NCBI GenBank assembly: GCA_023213195.1
Contig: CP096135.1
Coordinates: forward strand, 1,506,616 to 1,570,615
From: Sphingobacteriales bacterium JAD_PAG50586_3
GTDB lineage: Bacteria > Bacteroidota > Bacteroidia > CAMBQF01
Reading direction: 5' to 3'
DNA length: 64,000 nucleotides
A model generated the notes under the pieces. That model saw only the letters and a list, made by a program, of their open reading frames with translations, was not told the DNA's origin and made no database searches. Shown piece by piece: positions 1-13,500 of the stretch (the first letter of the stretch is position 1; each line of letters starts with the position of its first letter). A program made the position numbers and the translations under genes.

Positions 1-2
1 CT

Positions 3-2242
3 ATGAATAATTATTATCGCAAAATGTTTTTATTAACTTGTATAAGTATTTTACTTGTACAATCATGTATAGCGCAAGGTGGTCTTATTGCTTATTACCC
101 TTGTAATGGAGATGCAAATGATGATAGTGGTAATAATAATACCGGCGTTTTAAAGGGTGGTGTAACAACCACTGCTGATAGATTTGGGAATCCATGTGGG
201 GCTTTAATGTTCAATGGAAGTGATGGATATGTTGAAGTACCCAATTCTAAATCCTTGCAATCGCCTCAAAGTAGCTTTTCCTTAGCTTGTTGGGTAAAAC
301 TTGAAGGATATCAAAACACGTCTTTTAAATGGCTAACTCTAATATGCAAAGGAGATAACACTACAGAAAAACCCAATAATCCTCAATATCGTTGTCAAAC
401 ATTTCAAAATAATAGCCAAAGTACAGTATCTATTAATACAGATTTTACCGAATATGATTTGGACTTTTCAAGTCATCCTTTTAAAATTGGTCAATGGGCC
501 TTTTACACTTTAGTTTATAATGGATCGGTAGTAATTGAATATATTGATGGGGTTAAAGTTTGGGAGTTTCCATATGCATCTTCACTCGAACCAAATAATT
601 CTTCCCTTTTTATTGGAAAGGATATCCCTGGAGCACTTGAGTTTTTCTATGGCTCGTTAGATGACATTAGAATATATAATACCGCTATTAATAATTTGAA
701 AATATCCCAATTGTACTCTGATAAAAGTGGGGCAACTTTTACTGATGGATTTACTATAACTTGCCCATCAGATATAAAAATTGTTAACAATAAGGGCGAA
801 TGTTATGCGACTGTAAAGTATGAAAATCCTAAACTTCTGATTACTTGCAATACTGCAACTTTTAAACTTATAAACGGTAAAAAAAGCGGTTCTGATTTTT
901 CAATAGGAGATAACTATATCACTTATGAAGCGACAAGTAGCACTGGGATATCAAAAACTTGTAATTTGAAAATTACGGTCGAGGATAATGAAGCTCCAAT
1001 AATTAATTGCAAAAATGACACTACGCTTTTTATTGATGCATACAGCATAAAAAATTCTTTACCATATAGTTATAATCTACCTGTTGCAACGGATAATTGT
1101 TTCCCTGTAAATGTTCAACTAACAAGAGGAATTAAAAGTGGTGCTGAATTTCCCATAGGCAATACCTTGCTTGAATTTACTGCTACGGACAATTCAGGAA
1201 ATAGCAAAACATGTAGTTATACAGTAACAGTAAAAAAGAATGTTATTAAGGCGGATATTGATTCAACTACTAAGAATAAGGCTATAATAATTGATAAAAT
1301 AGATTGTCCTAGCGATATTACAAAAATCAACGACTACGGTAAATGTGGTTCTATTGTCACTTATTCCCTAACAGACTCGGAGCCTGCTAAATTAAAACTC
1401 ATTGAAGGAAAAAGAAGCGGCGTTTTTTTTGAGGTAGGGGAAACCCCTACAAAGTATCAGAAATTGCTGAATACCGGTAATACTGCCGAGTGTTTTTTTA
1501 ATGTTACAGTTATAGACAGAGAGAAGCCGGTTATAAGATGCCCTAATGATACAATACTTTATATAAATAAAGGAGAGTTTGAATCAAGGTTAAATTTTAA
1601 AAATATTACGGCCACAGATAACTGTTCAATTAAAGATGTTTTACAAATTGCTGGTATGGAATCTGGTTCCAAATTTCCTTTAGGTATTACTACCAATGCC
1701 TATAAAGTGATAGATATTTATGGTAATACAGCACAATGTGGTTTTAAGATATCAGTATTGGAAAAACAAGACTTACAAGAAAGTAAAGCGAGCATTGTTA
1801 AGCCAATAAACCCAATAACAGGTGAGAAGATTATTGTACACAAAACAGAGAGGCTTGAAAAAGTTGACTATATAGCTGATTTAGTTAAGTTTAATGCAGA
1901 GGAACTGAAATTTGATGATTGTAACCTAACTCTAGAAATGTATGATGACAGAGAAGAGGATGGGGATACCATTTCTGTTTTTTTAATGGTGTAGAAATTG
2001 TTCCTCAAGCTATGATTAAATCACCTAAAAATGGAATAATTTCTGTCAATATTAAACTAAATAAACAAGGGCGAAACGACTTGGTAATTAAAGCTTGGAA
2101 TGAGGGTACTTTGGGTAATAATACTTTGAAAGTTGATTTTTTTGAAGGAATTTATAAGAAGCAAAAATCTGCGAAATCACTTATCCTTCATTCCAAGCGA
2201 GGACAAGCTGCTGGGCTAAATCTAAATTGTAATGGCAAATAA
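3..2242 (+). CDS. Secreted LamG/HYR-repeat protein (one frameshift)
   Basis: Start at the ATG at 3 gives a clear signal peptide ending in CIAQ (about residue 25), so the protein is exported. Residues about 27-240 look like a LamG/concanavalin-A-like domain (the ACWVKL, IGKDIPG and GSLDDIRIYN segments are typical). Four HYR-type beta-sandwich repeats follow, each opening with a Cys-Pro or Cys-Lys segment such as TCPSDIKIV or RCPNDTIL. The reading frame stops at 1992-1994, but the adjacent frame continues in-family: adding one T to the T7 run at 1978-1984 gives DGDTISVFFNGVEIV and fuses the following 76 codons (about 746 aa in all). That C-terminal part has the DGDxIsVfxNG and NEG signatures seen at the ends of Bacteroidota surface proteins. 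Likely a surface or extracellular carbohydrate- or protein-binding protein. Its end overlaps the next gene by 11 bp. Function beyond binding is not deducible. Confidence 0.75.
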
Positions 2243-3440
2243 AACTAATACTAAAGTCTTTGGGCTATATTTATGTATAGCTATATCTCTGTTGGCAAGT
2301 TTTCTGTTTTATAGAAATGCTGTTGCTAAGTCAAAAGTGTTTTCACAAAGCGATTCTTTGCAGTTGTATATTGATGAGTACAGTAGACTAAATGATGAAA
2401 TTGTGAGTTATATGTCTGCTATTTCTTTAGCGAAAGAAAATGATTCAATAAATAAACATAACTCAATACTTTTAGCAAGTTATAAAATTGATTTAAATAG
2501 TTTTAAAGCTAAGAGGGATTCGGCCTTGAAAATCTCCCCTTCTAATGATTCGTTAGTAAAATCTACTAATTTGAAATTTTTGTTTATTAATGATTCTATA
2601 ATAAAAAATATTACTAAGAATATTGACTATGTTGAGAAGGATATAAAAGAGCGAAAAGTTAATATACCAGCTAAAAATATTGTTGCCTTCAACGAGCCGC
2701 TAATCAAAAGTTGTATTGAAAAAATACAAAAACTGACTGATAAAACTGAAGGTGAAGTAGCACTTGATATATTAGGTATTAAATATCATATTTTCGTGGT
2801 CAATTTAGATAGCCATTATATTAGAATGCATCTGTACAATCCTAAGAGCAAGAAAAATTTTGGTAGCTTAGGTGCTGTTAAGGAATATTTAGAAAGTCAG
2901 AAAATCAAACCATTAATGATTACCAATGCTGGAATGTATACACCAGAATATAAACCGGAAGGTCTATATATTGAAGAAAATTCAAAGACTTATTTTGAAC
3001 TTGATACCCTTAACCCTAAAGGGAATTTGAATTTTTATTTAAAGCCTAACGGTGTATTCTTTATAGATTCAGCCAATACGCCTCATATCGTAAAGACGGA
3101 AGACTATAAGAAAGCGACATTAAATCTAAGAGTAAAATTAGCAACTCAATCTGGACCAATGCTTGTTATAGATAAAAAGCTTCATCCATCTTTTAAGCAA
3201 GGTTCAAAAAACTATAAGATTCGCAGTGGTGTTGGAATTATAAATAATAGGAAAATTGTTTTCGCTGTTACCAAAGGAGGAAGTAATTTTTATGATTTTG
3301 GTTTGTTTTTCAAAGATATTTATAAATGTGAGAATGCCTTATTTCTTGATGGAGCAATTTCGTTAATATATTTATCAAATGAAAAGTCTGCAAATACCGG
3401 AGGTAACTTTGGGCCAATTATATCGGTTTCGAAAAAATAG
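2232..3440 (+). CDS. DUF2233 / phosphodiester glycosidase-family protein
   Basis: 402 aa, intact. An N-terminal hydrophobic segment (residues about 9-27) acts as signal anchor or signal peptide; residues about 30-160 are charged and probably helical. The C-terminal half carries the NAGPA/DUF2233 fold signatures in order: MITNAGMY, PEGLYIE, NGVFF, TQSGPMLV, RSGVGI, and ALFLDGAISLIY near the end, with the conserved Asn-Ala-Gly and Asp-Gly positions. Family members are exported glycosidases or esterases acting on phosphodiester or exopolysaccharide substrates; the substrate here is unknown. The start overlaps the end of the LamG/HYR gene by 11 bp, suggesting co-transcription and translational coupling. 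Confidence 0.8.
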   Translation: MANKTNTKVFGLYLCIAISLLASFLFYRNAVAKSKVFSQSDSLQLYIDEYSRLNDEIVSYMSAISLAKENDSINKHNSILLASYKIDLNSFKAKRDSALKISPSNDSLVKSTNLKFLFINDSIIKNITKNIDYVEKDIKERKVNIPAKNIVAFNEPLIKSCIEKIQKLTDKTEGEVALDILGIKYHIFVVNLDSHYIRMHLYNPKSKKNFGSLGAVKEYLESQKIKPLMITNAGMYTPEYKPEGLYIEENSKTYFELDTLNPKGNLNFYLKPNGVFFIDSANTPHIVKTEDYKKATLNLRVKLATQSGPMLVIDKKLHPSFKQGSKNYKIRSGVGIINNRKIVFAVTKGGSNFYDFGLFFKDIYKCENALFLDGAISLIYLSNEKSANTGGNFGPIISVSKK

Positions 3441-3516
3441 CTATAAGTTAAGATGAATTCACAAGATGATCACAATGTATATATCTAAATAATCTCCATT
3501 AATTATTAATTTACCT

Positions 3517-6500
3517 ATGCCTAGTAACATCAACGAAACTGAATCAGAAGCCCCTGTATCTACCAGGGCTGATAAATATAGATTACAGACACAATTGAAT
3601 GATTTAAAACAGCACGCTGATAAAATTATTCAAGGGATAAAAAAATTGGCCCCAATCATGCTAAAAGAGCTATTTGGGAATTATTCCAAAATGCTGTAGA
3701 TCTCAGCGAGCATTGCGAGGTCTCTATTACTCTTACTGAAACAGAGTTAATCTTTTCACATAATGGTGTGCCTTTTACTGAACAAACTTTAGACTGTCTT
3801 TTTACTCAGGTCAGCTCAAAGACATTAAAGGAAAAGAAACTTGATAGAGAAGAGGCAGATCCTGTTGGTCAATACGGAACTGGGTTTATGACCTCACATG
3901 CCTTTGGAGACATTATCAAAGTTAGCGGTGCAATTCTGGATGAGGACAATATTGACGGGGAATTGAGTGAATCTCATATTGATTTTAATGACTTTGTGAT
4001 AGACAGAAGCACCCAAGATTGGGAAAAATTGTCTGACGACATAAGAAACTTAAGAATTAATGTTGAAGAGTTATTGAAATCTCCTGCTTCCACTAAGGAG
4101 TTTCCTCCAACCGTTTTTCCTTTCAATTGGCAACAGAGCAAAATAAACAACGTGCTATTGAAGCCGTTAACGCGCTTAGGACAATTTTACCATATGTAAT
4201 GGTCTTTAATGAGAGATTGGAGAAAGTGACAGTTACGGATTTAAAAGGTGATATTGCAACATATGTAAAAGATGAAAATGATATAATAGGGCAAAGCTAT
4301 TGCAGTAGAACGATACACATTAATGATGAGTTAAAACAGATAAATTACCTAAAATCGGATAAATTAACGATAGTTCTTCCTTTAAGGCAGTTAAAAGATG
4401 AATTGCCTTATACGCTTGAAGCAGAATATCTTCCTGATACATTGCCAAAATTATTCTTGTTTTACCCTCTAATAGGCACAGAAGATTTTGGATTTAACTT
4501 CGTTATTCACTCAAAAAATTTCCAACCCACCGAACCAAGGGATGGCCTACATCTAAATTCGGAAAATGAAAAAAACAAGGTCGAAGAAGACGCTAATCAG
4601 CTATTATTGGAAGAAGGTTCTCAATTAATTTTCGATTTTCTAGAGAATAATCTTGAGAGTATTCGAGACCCTCACTATTTAGCTAGTATTAACTTTACTG
4701 TAGAGTCTGATGATAATGAACTCAACCAGTACTTCTCTGTTTTCAAAGAAAAATGGATAGCAAAATTTAGAAAGCTACCATTGGTGCAGACAACAACTAA
4801 TCGTATCGCAGCTGAAAATGCTATTTTTTTGAGTAACGAAATATTAGATAATGCTTCAAAAGACACACTGCAAGCTATATATAGAATCATAGAAAAATTT
4901 TATACCAATATCCCTCACCAAAATTTAATTCCTATTTGGACTCAATTGGTGGATGAATGGCGTATATCCGATATCAGCAGAATTGGATTTTCTGATATTG
5001 CTAAAATAATCCATAATGAAGGATCACTTACAAACTTTTCAAAGGAAGATTTAATTCTCCTGTATAAAGAAATATTGGTAAAAGGTCATGAGGGTCTATT
5101 TTCTACCTTAGCTATTCTGCCAAATATTAAAGGCAATCTGCGGAAGCAAATCGAGTTAAGCAAAACAGTGGAACTAACTAAAGAATTGATTGAAATTGCT
5201 GATTTGATTAATCCCGAAATTTCTACTAGGCAAGTGGCCTCCGACTTCTTGTTTAATGGTTTGGAATTTGAACCATTTGGTCGTAAGAAATATATGGAAC
5301 TGATAAATTCTTCGTTAACTGCTCACCTAAAGGATAATACAAAAAGCTATGAACTACCTCAAGGCTATTTACAGGGCTTAATGCAATATTCTAGTATTAC
5401 ATCAAAAGAAGGATCTACAAGTGGGTTAATTCAAATTATAAAGTTAATTGCTCAATATTATAATTTACCGTTTACTCAGGTGATATTGCCTTCCTTGCCT
5501 GGCGATGAAAATATAGATGTGAGGAAAGGACAATTCGATTTCTTCAAATTGTATTTAAATGATATTAGTGAAAAAGACAGTGATTGGGTTAAGGAGAATG
5601 TAGTGGAGTTGTCGGATATTTTGCATCAAGCATTTAAGCTTGTCGATGTTAAGAAATATTTTTTGAAATATGATGTATTTCCAAATCAATTGTTTCAGCT
5701 AAGGGCAATTAACGACCTAAATAGAGACAACGGAATACCTGATTTCATAAAAGAATTGTACGATAAAGTCGTGGATTCTGATGGGAATATTAAATCCAAA
5801 TTGGTACACCCTGAATTCCAAGATTTACATGATGAGATGAAGCCAACTAATAGTTTGGATTTAACTAGAAAGATTGAACAGGTATTTTTGGGGAGAGTGA
5901 GAATGATATTCGTATGGAAAATCACCCATTTAGGTCAGATATTATCGAAATAATAAGGAATTTTAAAAGTGAAATTAACCCTGACAGTTTATTGTACGAA
6001 AAGTATTTTCCTGCCACATTTCGAAATAAGTCTACAATTTTGGTTCAACTTGCGGATGGCGAAGACTCATTTTCTATTTTAAGCCAAGGGAAGATGTCAT
6101 AAAAAAGCTTGCTGGTATTGCAGCTCACCCGGAGCTTGATGACTTATTAAAATTTGGAGAGGATGCTCTAAGAAAGAAGCATCAAGATGAAGCCGAACTT
6201 CAGTACAAAAAGAAAATCGGAAATCATTTAGAGGAGGTCCTTATGAAATCACTAGCTGAACTTATTCCTGATAAAATTACCACCCGAATAATAAGTGAAC
6301 AAGACGGTCAAGATTTGATTATATGTATAGACGACAAACCTGTTTACTTTATAGAAGTGAAATCTAAATGGCTGGAAAGTACACCCATACGAATTTCTCG
6401 AAATCAAACAATTAGAGCTTTTGAAGAGAAAAACAGATATGCCTTATGCTCTATTGATATGACAAAGTACAAGGGACAAGACAGGGAAGAGGTTCAGTCT

Positions 6501-6725
6501 ATAGATGTTATTAAAGAATTCATGTATTTTAATACAGATATTGGTGAACGAGTTGAGCATTTGATTTCTATATACCAAGAAACAAATCAACCTGATAAGT
6601 TTAGACTTGATGGAGATTATAGAACTCATATCCCATTAAAATATATTGAGAAGGGATCTGGATTAGAAGATTTTGAAAACCTATTGGTAGAATACTTAAA
6701 GAAGGAACATTCTAAGAAATCCTAA
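3517..6725 (+). CDS. GHKL/HSP90-like ATPase with C-terminal NO VEIN (DUF3883) domain (four frameshifts)
   Basis: Five consecutive open stretches read as one protein of about 1,070 aa once four single bases are restored: an A at 3654-3655, a T in 4114-4118, a G in 5890-5893 and a T in 6077-6080. The N-terminus has the GHKL ATPase motifs: N-box WELFQNAVD (about residue 52, rebuilt across the first lesion), a HNG variant of the DxGxG box (FSHNGVPF) and GQYGTGFM. This is the sacsin/HSP90-like subtype. The middle, about 700 residues, is helical and unrecognised. The C-terminus (about residues 910-1060) carries DLIICIDDKPVYFIEVKS followed by an NQ..A..EKNRYALC segment, matching the DUF3883/NO VEIN domain, a PD-(D/E)xK-like fold. 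No signal peptide, so cytoplasmic. This pairing occurs in bacterial defence-type genes. It stands alone, 76 bp after the DUF2233 gene. Confidence 0.72.
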
Positions 6726-7107
6726 TGAATAGCTTTAGAGCAAGTTAATAATAAACGTTAACTATTTCATTATTAAGTATTTAACCATTTAAGTATCTAA
6801 AATTTATCTGACCAAAAGTTCGATATTTGGGACATTAGTTCTACAAAAATTGAAGAGTGAATGTACTTTGCCTACGTTATAAAAAGCAGCTACTTGTTTT
6901 TTTATTTTGCAATAAATTGTGTAATCCCATCAGGATTGATGGTGTAACACCCAGCCAAAAAAACTCTTCTTTTTACCTAAAAGTGTAGTAAGTGATTTAA
7001 AAATAGTAAATCGTTACACTTTTAGATTAAATTATTTCAAAAAAATATAATAAAATTTGGAGTTAATTATTTTGTTTTTCAATTTTAAAATTCCAAACTA
7101 ACTAATA
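6726..7107. other. Intergenic region, AT-rich
   Basis: 382 bp without a gene. The only structure I can support is the inverted repeat at 6978-7024 (separate entry). A weak -7-like element (TAAAATTTG, 7051-7059) lies about 50 bp before the next start, but it has a three-base spacer rather than the two-base spacer of the Bacteroidota consensus. Confidence 0.5.
6978..7024 (+). promoter_or_regulatory. Inverted repeat, candidate operator of the 7108 operon
   Basis: TAAAAGTGTA (6978-6987) and TACACTTTTA (7015-7024) are perfect 10-bp inverted arms separated by 27 bp. The inner 8-bp arms span exactly 43 bp and end 85 bp before the ATG at 7108. The same 43-bp element, at almost the same distance from a start, precedes the paralogous operon at 14137. 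A terminator for the upstream gene is possible, but the 27-base loop and lack of a clean T tract argue against it. Confidence 0.5.
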
Positions 7108-7539
7108 ATGAGAAAATCAATCTCGCTACTTGCTCTTTTAATATTATCCTATTCGGCTAAAGCACAAATTGATGCAATTAAACGCATGAATATTTTTGTA
7201 GAGACTCATTTTAACTCAACAGATAGTATTAATGGAAGCGACTCACTGTATTTAGAAGTGTTGAAAGAGCCACAAATGCTAATAGAATTAACTGATACTA
7301 ATAATATTACGACTTTTAATGTTAAGTTAGGAACAACCTTTGGTGGGAGTGAAATTTTCGAGAAAACATTTGATTTTAACAATATAGGGGAATTTCAAGA
7401 CGGTACGTCTTACATACGGCAAGGTAATTACGTTCGTATACTGTTAGGTAAATACCCTGTCTTTTCTGCTTACCATGCACAAGTAATGGCTACTGTTAAT
7501 GGCAGCCAACAATCTGCTGTAACATCAAGCGGGCAATAA
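7108..7539 (+). CDS. Small secreted protein, unknown function
   Basis: 143 aa, intact. Signal peptide of about 19 residues ending in AKAQ, then a mature chain of about 124 residues with mixed beta character and no Cys, including QMLIELTDTNNITTFNVKLG and a GxYVRILLGKYPVFSAYHAQV segment. I do not recognise the family. It sits 51 bp upstream of the giant repeat protein gene and is the first gene after the 43-bp inverted repeat, so it is probably co-expressed with that protein and may be a secreted or surface partner. Confidence 0.7.
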   Translation: MRKSISLLALLILSYSAKAQIDAIKRMNIFVETHFNSTDSINGSDSLYLEVLKEPQMLIELTDTNNITTFNVKLGTTFGGSEIFEKTFDFNNIGEFQDGTSYIRQGNYVRILLGKYPVFSAYHAQVMATVNGSQQSAVTSSGQ

Positions 7540-7590
7540 TCTAACATCCATTCTTTTTTTCAAACCTATTGACCATTCCAGCCTACATAT

Positions 7591-10500
7591 ATGAAAAATA
7601 TTGCAATAGTATTAAGCTTGTTAATTTGTACACTTGAATTATCTGCCCAAACCAGCCGAACGTGGACAGGCTCATCTTCAACAGACTGGAATACAGCAGG
7701 TAATTGGAGCCCATCGGGTGTGCCATCATCAAGCGATCATATAATATTAAATACCGCAAGCGGCAATCAGCCTGTGTTAGATGCAAACCGCAGCATCACA
7801 AACATTACTGTAAGTGCCGGCACCATAGATGTTAATGGTTATACTTTAACTGTTACAGGCTCAACTAATTTAACAGGTGGTAATATTAATAATGGTGTTT
7901 TAACCTTTATTAATACTTCTACTAATATTAGTGCAATGACAATTGGTGCGAAGGTTAATATAACAGCCACGGCCACCACAATTACCAACAGTACTTTTAA
8001 TAAAAAGTTATTTGTTACCCAAACATCAGGTGCGGCTAGTTATACCTGGACTGGCAATACCTATAACGATACATTAGATTACCGTTACACCGGTAGCGCT
8101 ACAAGTGCTGGCATCAGTTTTTTAAATAGCACGGCTAATGGCGATGTGTATGTTAGCACTTCTAATTTGTATTATATAAGTTTTGGTTCTGGTACAATAT
8201 CCACCAACAAATTTACATTAGCAGCAAATAAACGTATTAAAATAGGCTCATCGGGGTGGTCATCCTCAGCATCTCTATATCTAAATAATGTAGAGTTTAA
8301 CGATACCAATCCCTTTACAATAAGTTTAAGCGGGCCCATATCAATAGGAAGTTCGAGTTTTAGCACTGCTTATGGCCCTGCATTTAATATTACTGCAGCA
8401 TATGCTATTATAACTAATTCTACATTTAATAAAAAACTATTACTTATTCAAACAACGGGAGGTAATTACATTTGTACGGGTAATACCTATAACGATACAT
8501 TAGACTACCGATATACAGGTAGCGCTTCAAATTCAGGCATCTCATTTCTAAATAGTGCTGCTAATGGCGATGTATATGTAAGTGCAACAAACCAATACTA
8601 TCTGTATTTTGGCTCTGGTACAATATCCACCAACAAATTTACATTAGCAGCCAATAAGCGTATTAAAATAGGCTCATCGGGTTGGTCCTCAGGGGCGCTT
8701 ATAAGTTTAAATAATGTAGAGTTTAACGATACCAATCCCTTTACAATAAGTTTAAGCGGGCCCATATCAATAGGAAGTTCGAGTTTTAGCACTGCTTATG
8801 GCCCTACATTTAATATTACTGCAGCATATGCTATTATAACTAATTCTACATTTAATAAAAAACTATTACTTATTCAAACAACGGGAGGTAATTACATTTG
8901 TATGGGTAATACCTATAACGATACATTAGACTACCGATATACAGGTAGCGCTTCAAATTCAGGCATCTCATTTCTAAATAGTGCTGCTAATGGCGATGTA
9001 TATGTAAGTGCAACAAACCAATACTATCTGCATTTTGGCTCTTCAACAATTTCTACCAACAAATTTACATTAGCAGCCAATAAGCGTATTAAAATAGGCT
9101 CATTGGGTTGGTCCTCAGGGGCGCTTATAAGTTTAAATAATGTAGAGTTTAACGATACCAATCCCTTTACAATAAGTTTAAGCGGGCCCATATCAATAGG
9201 AAGTTCGAGTTTTAGCACTGCTTATGGCCCTACATTTAATATTACTGCAGCATATGCTATTATAACTAATTCTACATTTAATAAAAAACTGCAGTATACC
9301 CAAACTGTAGCCCAAAATTATGCTTATGGACAGGCAATACCTATAATGACACATTAGACTACCGCTATAATGGAGGCCCAACAACTACAGCCTTATCTTT
9401 TCTTAATAGTACAGCTAATGGCGATGTTTATGTAAGTACAACAAACCAATACTATCTGCATTTTGGCTCTGCAACAATTTCCACCAATAAATTTACACTG
9501 GCTGCCAATAAGCGTATTAAAATAGGCTCATCGGGTTGGTCATCAGCGGCGGGTCTGAGTTTAAATAATGTAGAGTTTAATGATACCAATCTGTTTATTT
9601 TAAACTGTAGTGGCTCTGTAGGAATTGGCACATCAACCTTTAATACTACTTATAACCTAGCCTTTACAATAACATCGTTGGGGGGCAATATAAACAGCGC
9701 TACTTTTAATAAAAAACTGCTGTATACCCAAACAAGTGGTAATAGCTATGTTTGGACAGGTAATATTTATAATGATACTGTAGATTACCAGTATACAAGT
9801 GCTGTTTCTAACGGATCTATTAGCTTTTTAAATAGTGTGGCAAACGGCCAATTCTATATAAGTGCTACAAACCGCTATGGTTTTGCTTTTGGATCATCAT
9901 CAATATCTACTAATAAATTTACTTTGGGGGCTAATAAACGAGTAATAATAGGTACCTCCGGTTTAGCATCCGGCACGTATCTGTACTTTAACAATATTGC
10001 TCTTGGCGATACAGCTGCCTTTACGTTAAATACAAGCGGGCCTATAGGGTTAGGCTCTGCCAGCTTTAGCAATAGTTTTACCAATGTATTTACACTTACA
10101 TCTACCAACCCTACAATTACCAATACCACATTCAATAAAAAACTTACCGTTACCAAAACAGCTGGAGGGGATGTTAATTGGACAGGGAATACATTTAATG
10201 ATACACTTGACTATAGATTTACATTTTCGGGAGGTGCCACAGTAGGCTTTTTAAACAGCACAGCAAATGCAAATGTTTACCTAAGTAATACCGGAACGGG
10301 TTATTTAGCATTTGGCTCGAGTACAACTTCAACCAATAAGTTTACCCTGGCTGCAAATAAGCGAATATTTGTTGGCCCGGCAGGTTGGACTTCCACCGGA
10401 ACCCTTGCGCTACAGAATATTCAGTTTAATGATTCTGCCAACTTTGCCATTTCTCTGAGTAATACAGCCGCTATAATTTTAGGTAATTATACATTTAATA

Positions 10501-13500
10501 CAACGTATAATTTACCAATTAGCATAACAAATGGGCAAATAAGTTTGACAAAAGGTATTTTTAATAAAAAAGTAATATTAACTAAAACAGCTACTGCGGC
10601 AAGTCTATCGTACGGTGGAAATACGTTTAATGATACATTGGATATACGTTTACAAACAGGTGATTTTACAACTTCTAATAGTTTGCCTGATGCTTATAAT
10701 GGCCACATATATTTTAGTAATTCATCAACAGGCACATTAAATATAGGTAGGTGGCTAGGCGTATCTTCTTCTCAAGCTATATCTAAAAAAATCTATATTG
10801 GGTCAGCAGGATTTGCAACCGGCAACCTTACTTTTAATGGCTTTACTCAATTAGATACCACACTACAGTCATTAACAATTACAGGTACAGGATCGCTAGT
10901 AATAAATTACAGCACCTGGCATTCAAAGCTAACTATTGATGCCCACTTAGTTAGTATAACACAATCTGTATTCAATAGAAAAACAGCCGTTACAGCTAAT
11001 TCCATCTATAATATATCAACCTCTACATTTAATAAACCTTTTAAGTTAATTAAGAATAGTACAACAAATAATGATTGGTCAGCGGGCAATACTTTTAACG
11101 ACACAACAGAGTTTATTATACATGGGGGAACAATTTTATTTAACAGATGGGGTAGTTCAACACATAACGGCGATTTATATGTTAGTAATACAGGTACAGG
11201 TACTTTAGCGTTGGGCTCCGGTACATATTCTGTAACGTTTGAAAACAACAAACGTATTTTTATTGGTTCAGAAGGTTTTTCAACTGGGGGTTATCTATAA
11301 ACCGTTTGTTTTTGCACGGAACAACCCAGCCATTAAACATAACTCTTTCAGGTACCGCAACATTAGCATTAGGCAACCTTACAACAGATTCTATTAATGT
11401 ACCTGTTAAACTAGACGCTTATGGTATTAGTGGTATAGGCGGAAGATTCAATAAAAAGCTATTTGTTAAAACAGCAGTAGCAGGCTGGTGGGGTGCAAAT
11501 TTAATAACTAACGATACATTTGATTTAAGATGTACTGCAGTAGATTTAATAACCCTTGCCTATGCACATGCTACATTTAATGGGCCTACATTTTTTAGTA
11601 ATAGTTCCTCTGGCGGGTTTCGTAATATATATGGTTCTACTATTACGATAGGTGGCAATGGATATATAGCTGCGGGACCTGATGGGTTTAGTGCAGGTAC
11701 CTTGGCATTAACTAATATTACTCAAACCAATACCATACCTCAAAATATTGTTTTTACAGGTACAGCAAACCTTGTAGTAACTACTGGTACTTTTAATGCA
11801 CCAATAACAGTAACCAGCCCTACAATGAATTCAATCAGTAGCCGATTTAAAAAGAAACTAACGCGTAATAAAACAGGTGGTAGTTCAACAGCAGGAGATG
11901 CTTTTTACAATAGTACGGTATTAGAAGATACTGTAATACTAAACAACCAATCAAACGGTATCATTTCTTTTGGGGGATGGGATGGCGGAGCAGATACATT
12001 AAAAGGAGATGTATACTTGTTAAACGCTACCGGCGGTGGTACATTCAATTTTTTCGGTCCATATACTAATAGCAATATTTTAACTCTGGCAGCGGGTAAA
12101 AAAATTATTGTAGACTCTACTACATGCAAAGGAAACATTTATTTCAAGCGTTTTAACCAATTAGGCACAACAGCGCAATCAATTATTCTGAGTAAATCAT
12201 CAAATATTGTTTTTCATAATGGCGGTAATGTATTTAATGGTAGCACTATATTATTAGCCGGAAATATTAATCTTGGTTACACTACATTTAATTCAACAGC
12301 AAACATTACTAAAACAGGGAATTCTACAAGTTTGCCAAACTCTTCTAATATTTATAATGCAGATGCCAGTATTACAAATTTAGGAACTGGAATATTAGCA
12401 TTGGGTGCCGATACTTATAATGCCAACGCTACATTTACTAAATCAGGTTCAGGAGATATTAATATTATTACTTCAGGTACTGTAACTTTCAAAGGCGATG
12501 TAACTGTAAATAACATATCATCTAACCAGTTAGCCGCAGGCCAGGTGGCCTTGTTTACCGGAACAAACAACCAAACACTAAGCCAGAGTGGTGGTAGTTT
12601 AAACTTTGGCCGTGTTACTATTAATAAGGCAAGCAATAATCTTACCCTTGCTTCTCCTTTAACAGTAGGCAATGCCTTAACATTAACCAGCGGTAAGATA
12701 GTAAGCACATCCACCAACCTATTAACCTTTGCCGATAATGCAACAGTAAGCGGAGCAAGCAATAGCAGTTATGTAGAGGGGCCTGTAGCTAAGACAGGGA
12801 ATGATATTTTTACCTTTCCTATTGGCAAGTCTGGCACTTATCGTCCACTAGGAATAAGTGCCCCTGCCAGCACAGCAACAATATTCACCGCAGATTACAT
12901 ACCATCTGTACAAACAGCAGGCTCAAGCGCTGATACCAGTGTGACCAACCTAAGTACTTGTGAACATTGGCTTTTAAGCCGCAGCGGCAGTAGCAGTAAT
13001 GTAAATGTAACCCTGAGCTGGAACAGTACTACCTGCAACCGTGCTTCGGCATTAAACATGCGCGTATCGGGCTGGAGCGGTAGTAGCTGGACTAACCATG
13101 GTAACGGTGCAAGAACAGGCAATAGCACAGCAGGTACGGTAACATCATCAACCAACCCAAGCGCGTACAACGTATTTGCCTTAAGCAATAAAACCTGCAC
13201 AGCCACAGCAGCAATTACCCCATCGGGAGCAACAACATTTTGTGCAGGCAACGCTGTAACACTAACGGCCACAGCAGGTGCTATAAATTACTTGTGGAGC
13301 ACCACAGCTACCACGCAAGCAATAAATGCCACAACATCGGCAACGTATACAATAAACTTAACAGATACAAGTGGGTGTAATGGTATTGCTAACCAAGTAG
13401 TAACTGTACATGCCAACCCAGTTGCCAATGCAGGCACAGATACAACCTTTTGTAGCTTTAATACAGTAAACCTGGGTGGCAGCCCATCAGCCAGCAGTGG

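Noticed and set aside
8172..9218. Three minus-strand open stretches of 64 codons spaced 426 bp, and longer ones at 12895-13272 and 18078-18455
   Set aside because: They are antisense shadows of the repeats, identical because the coding strand is duplicated, without start context or recognisable domains.
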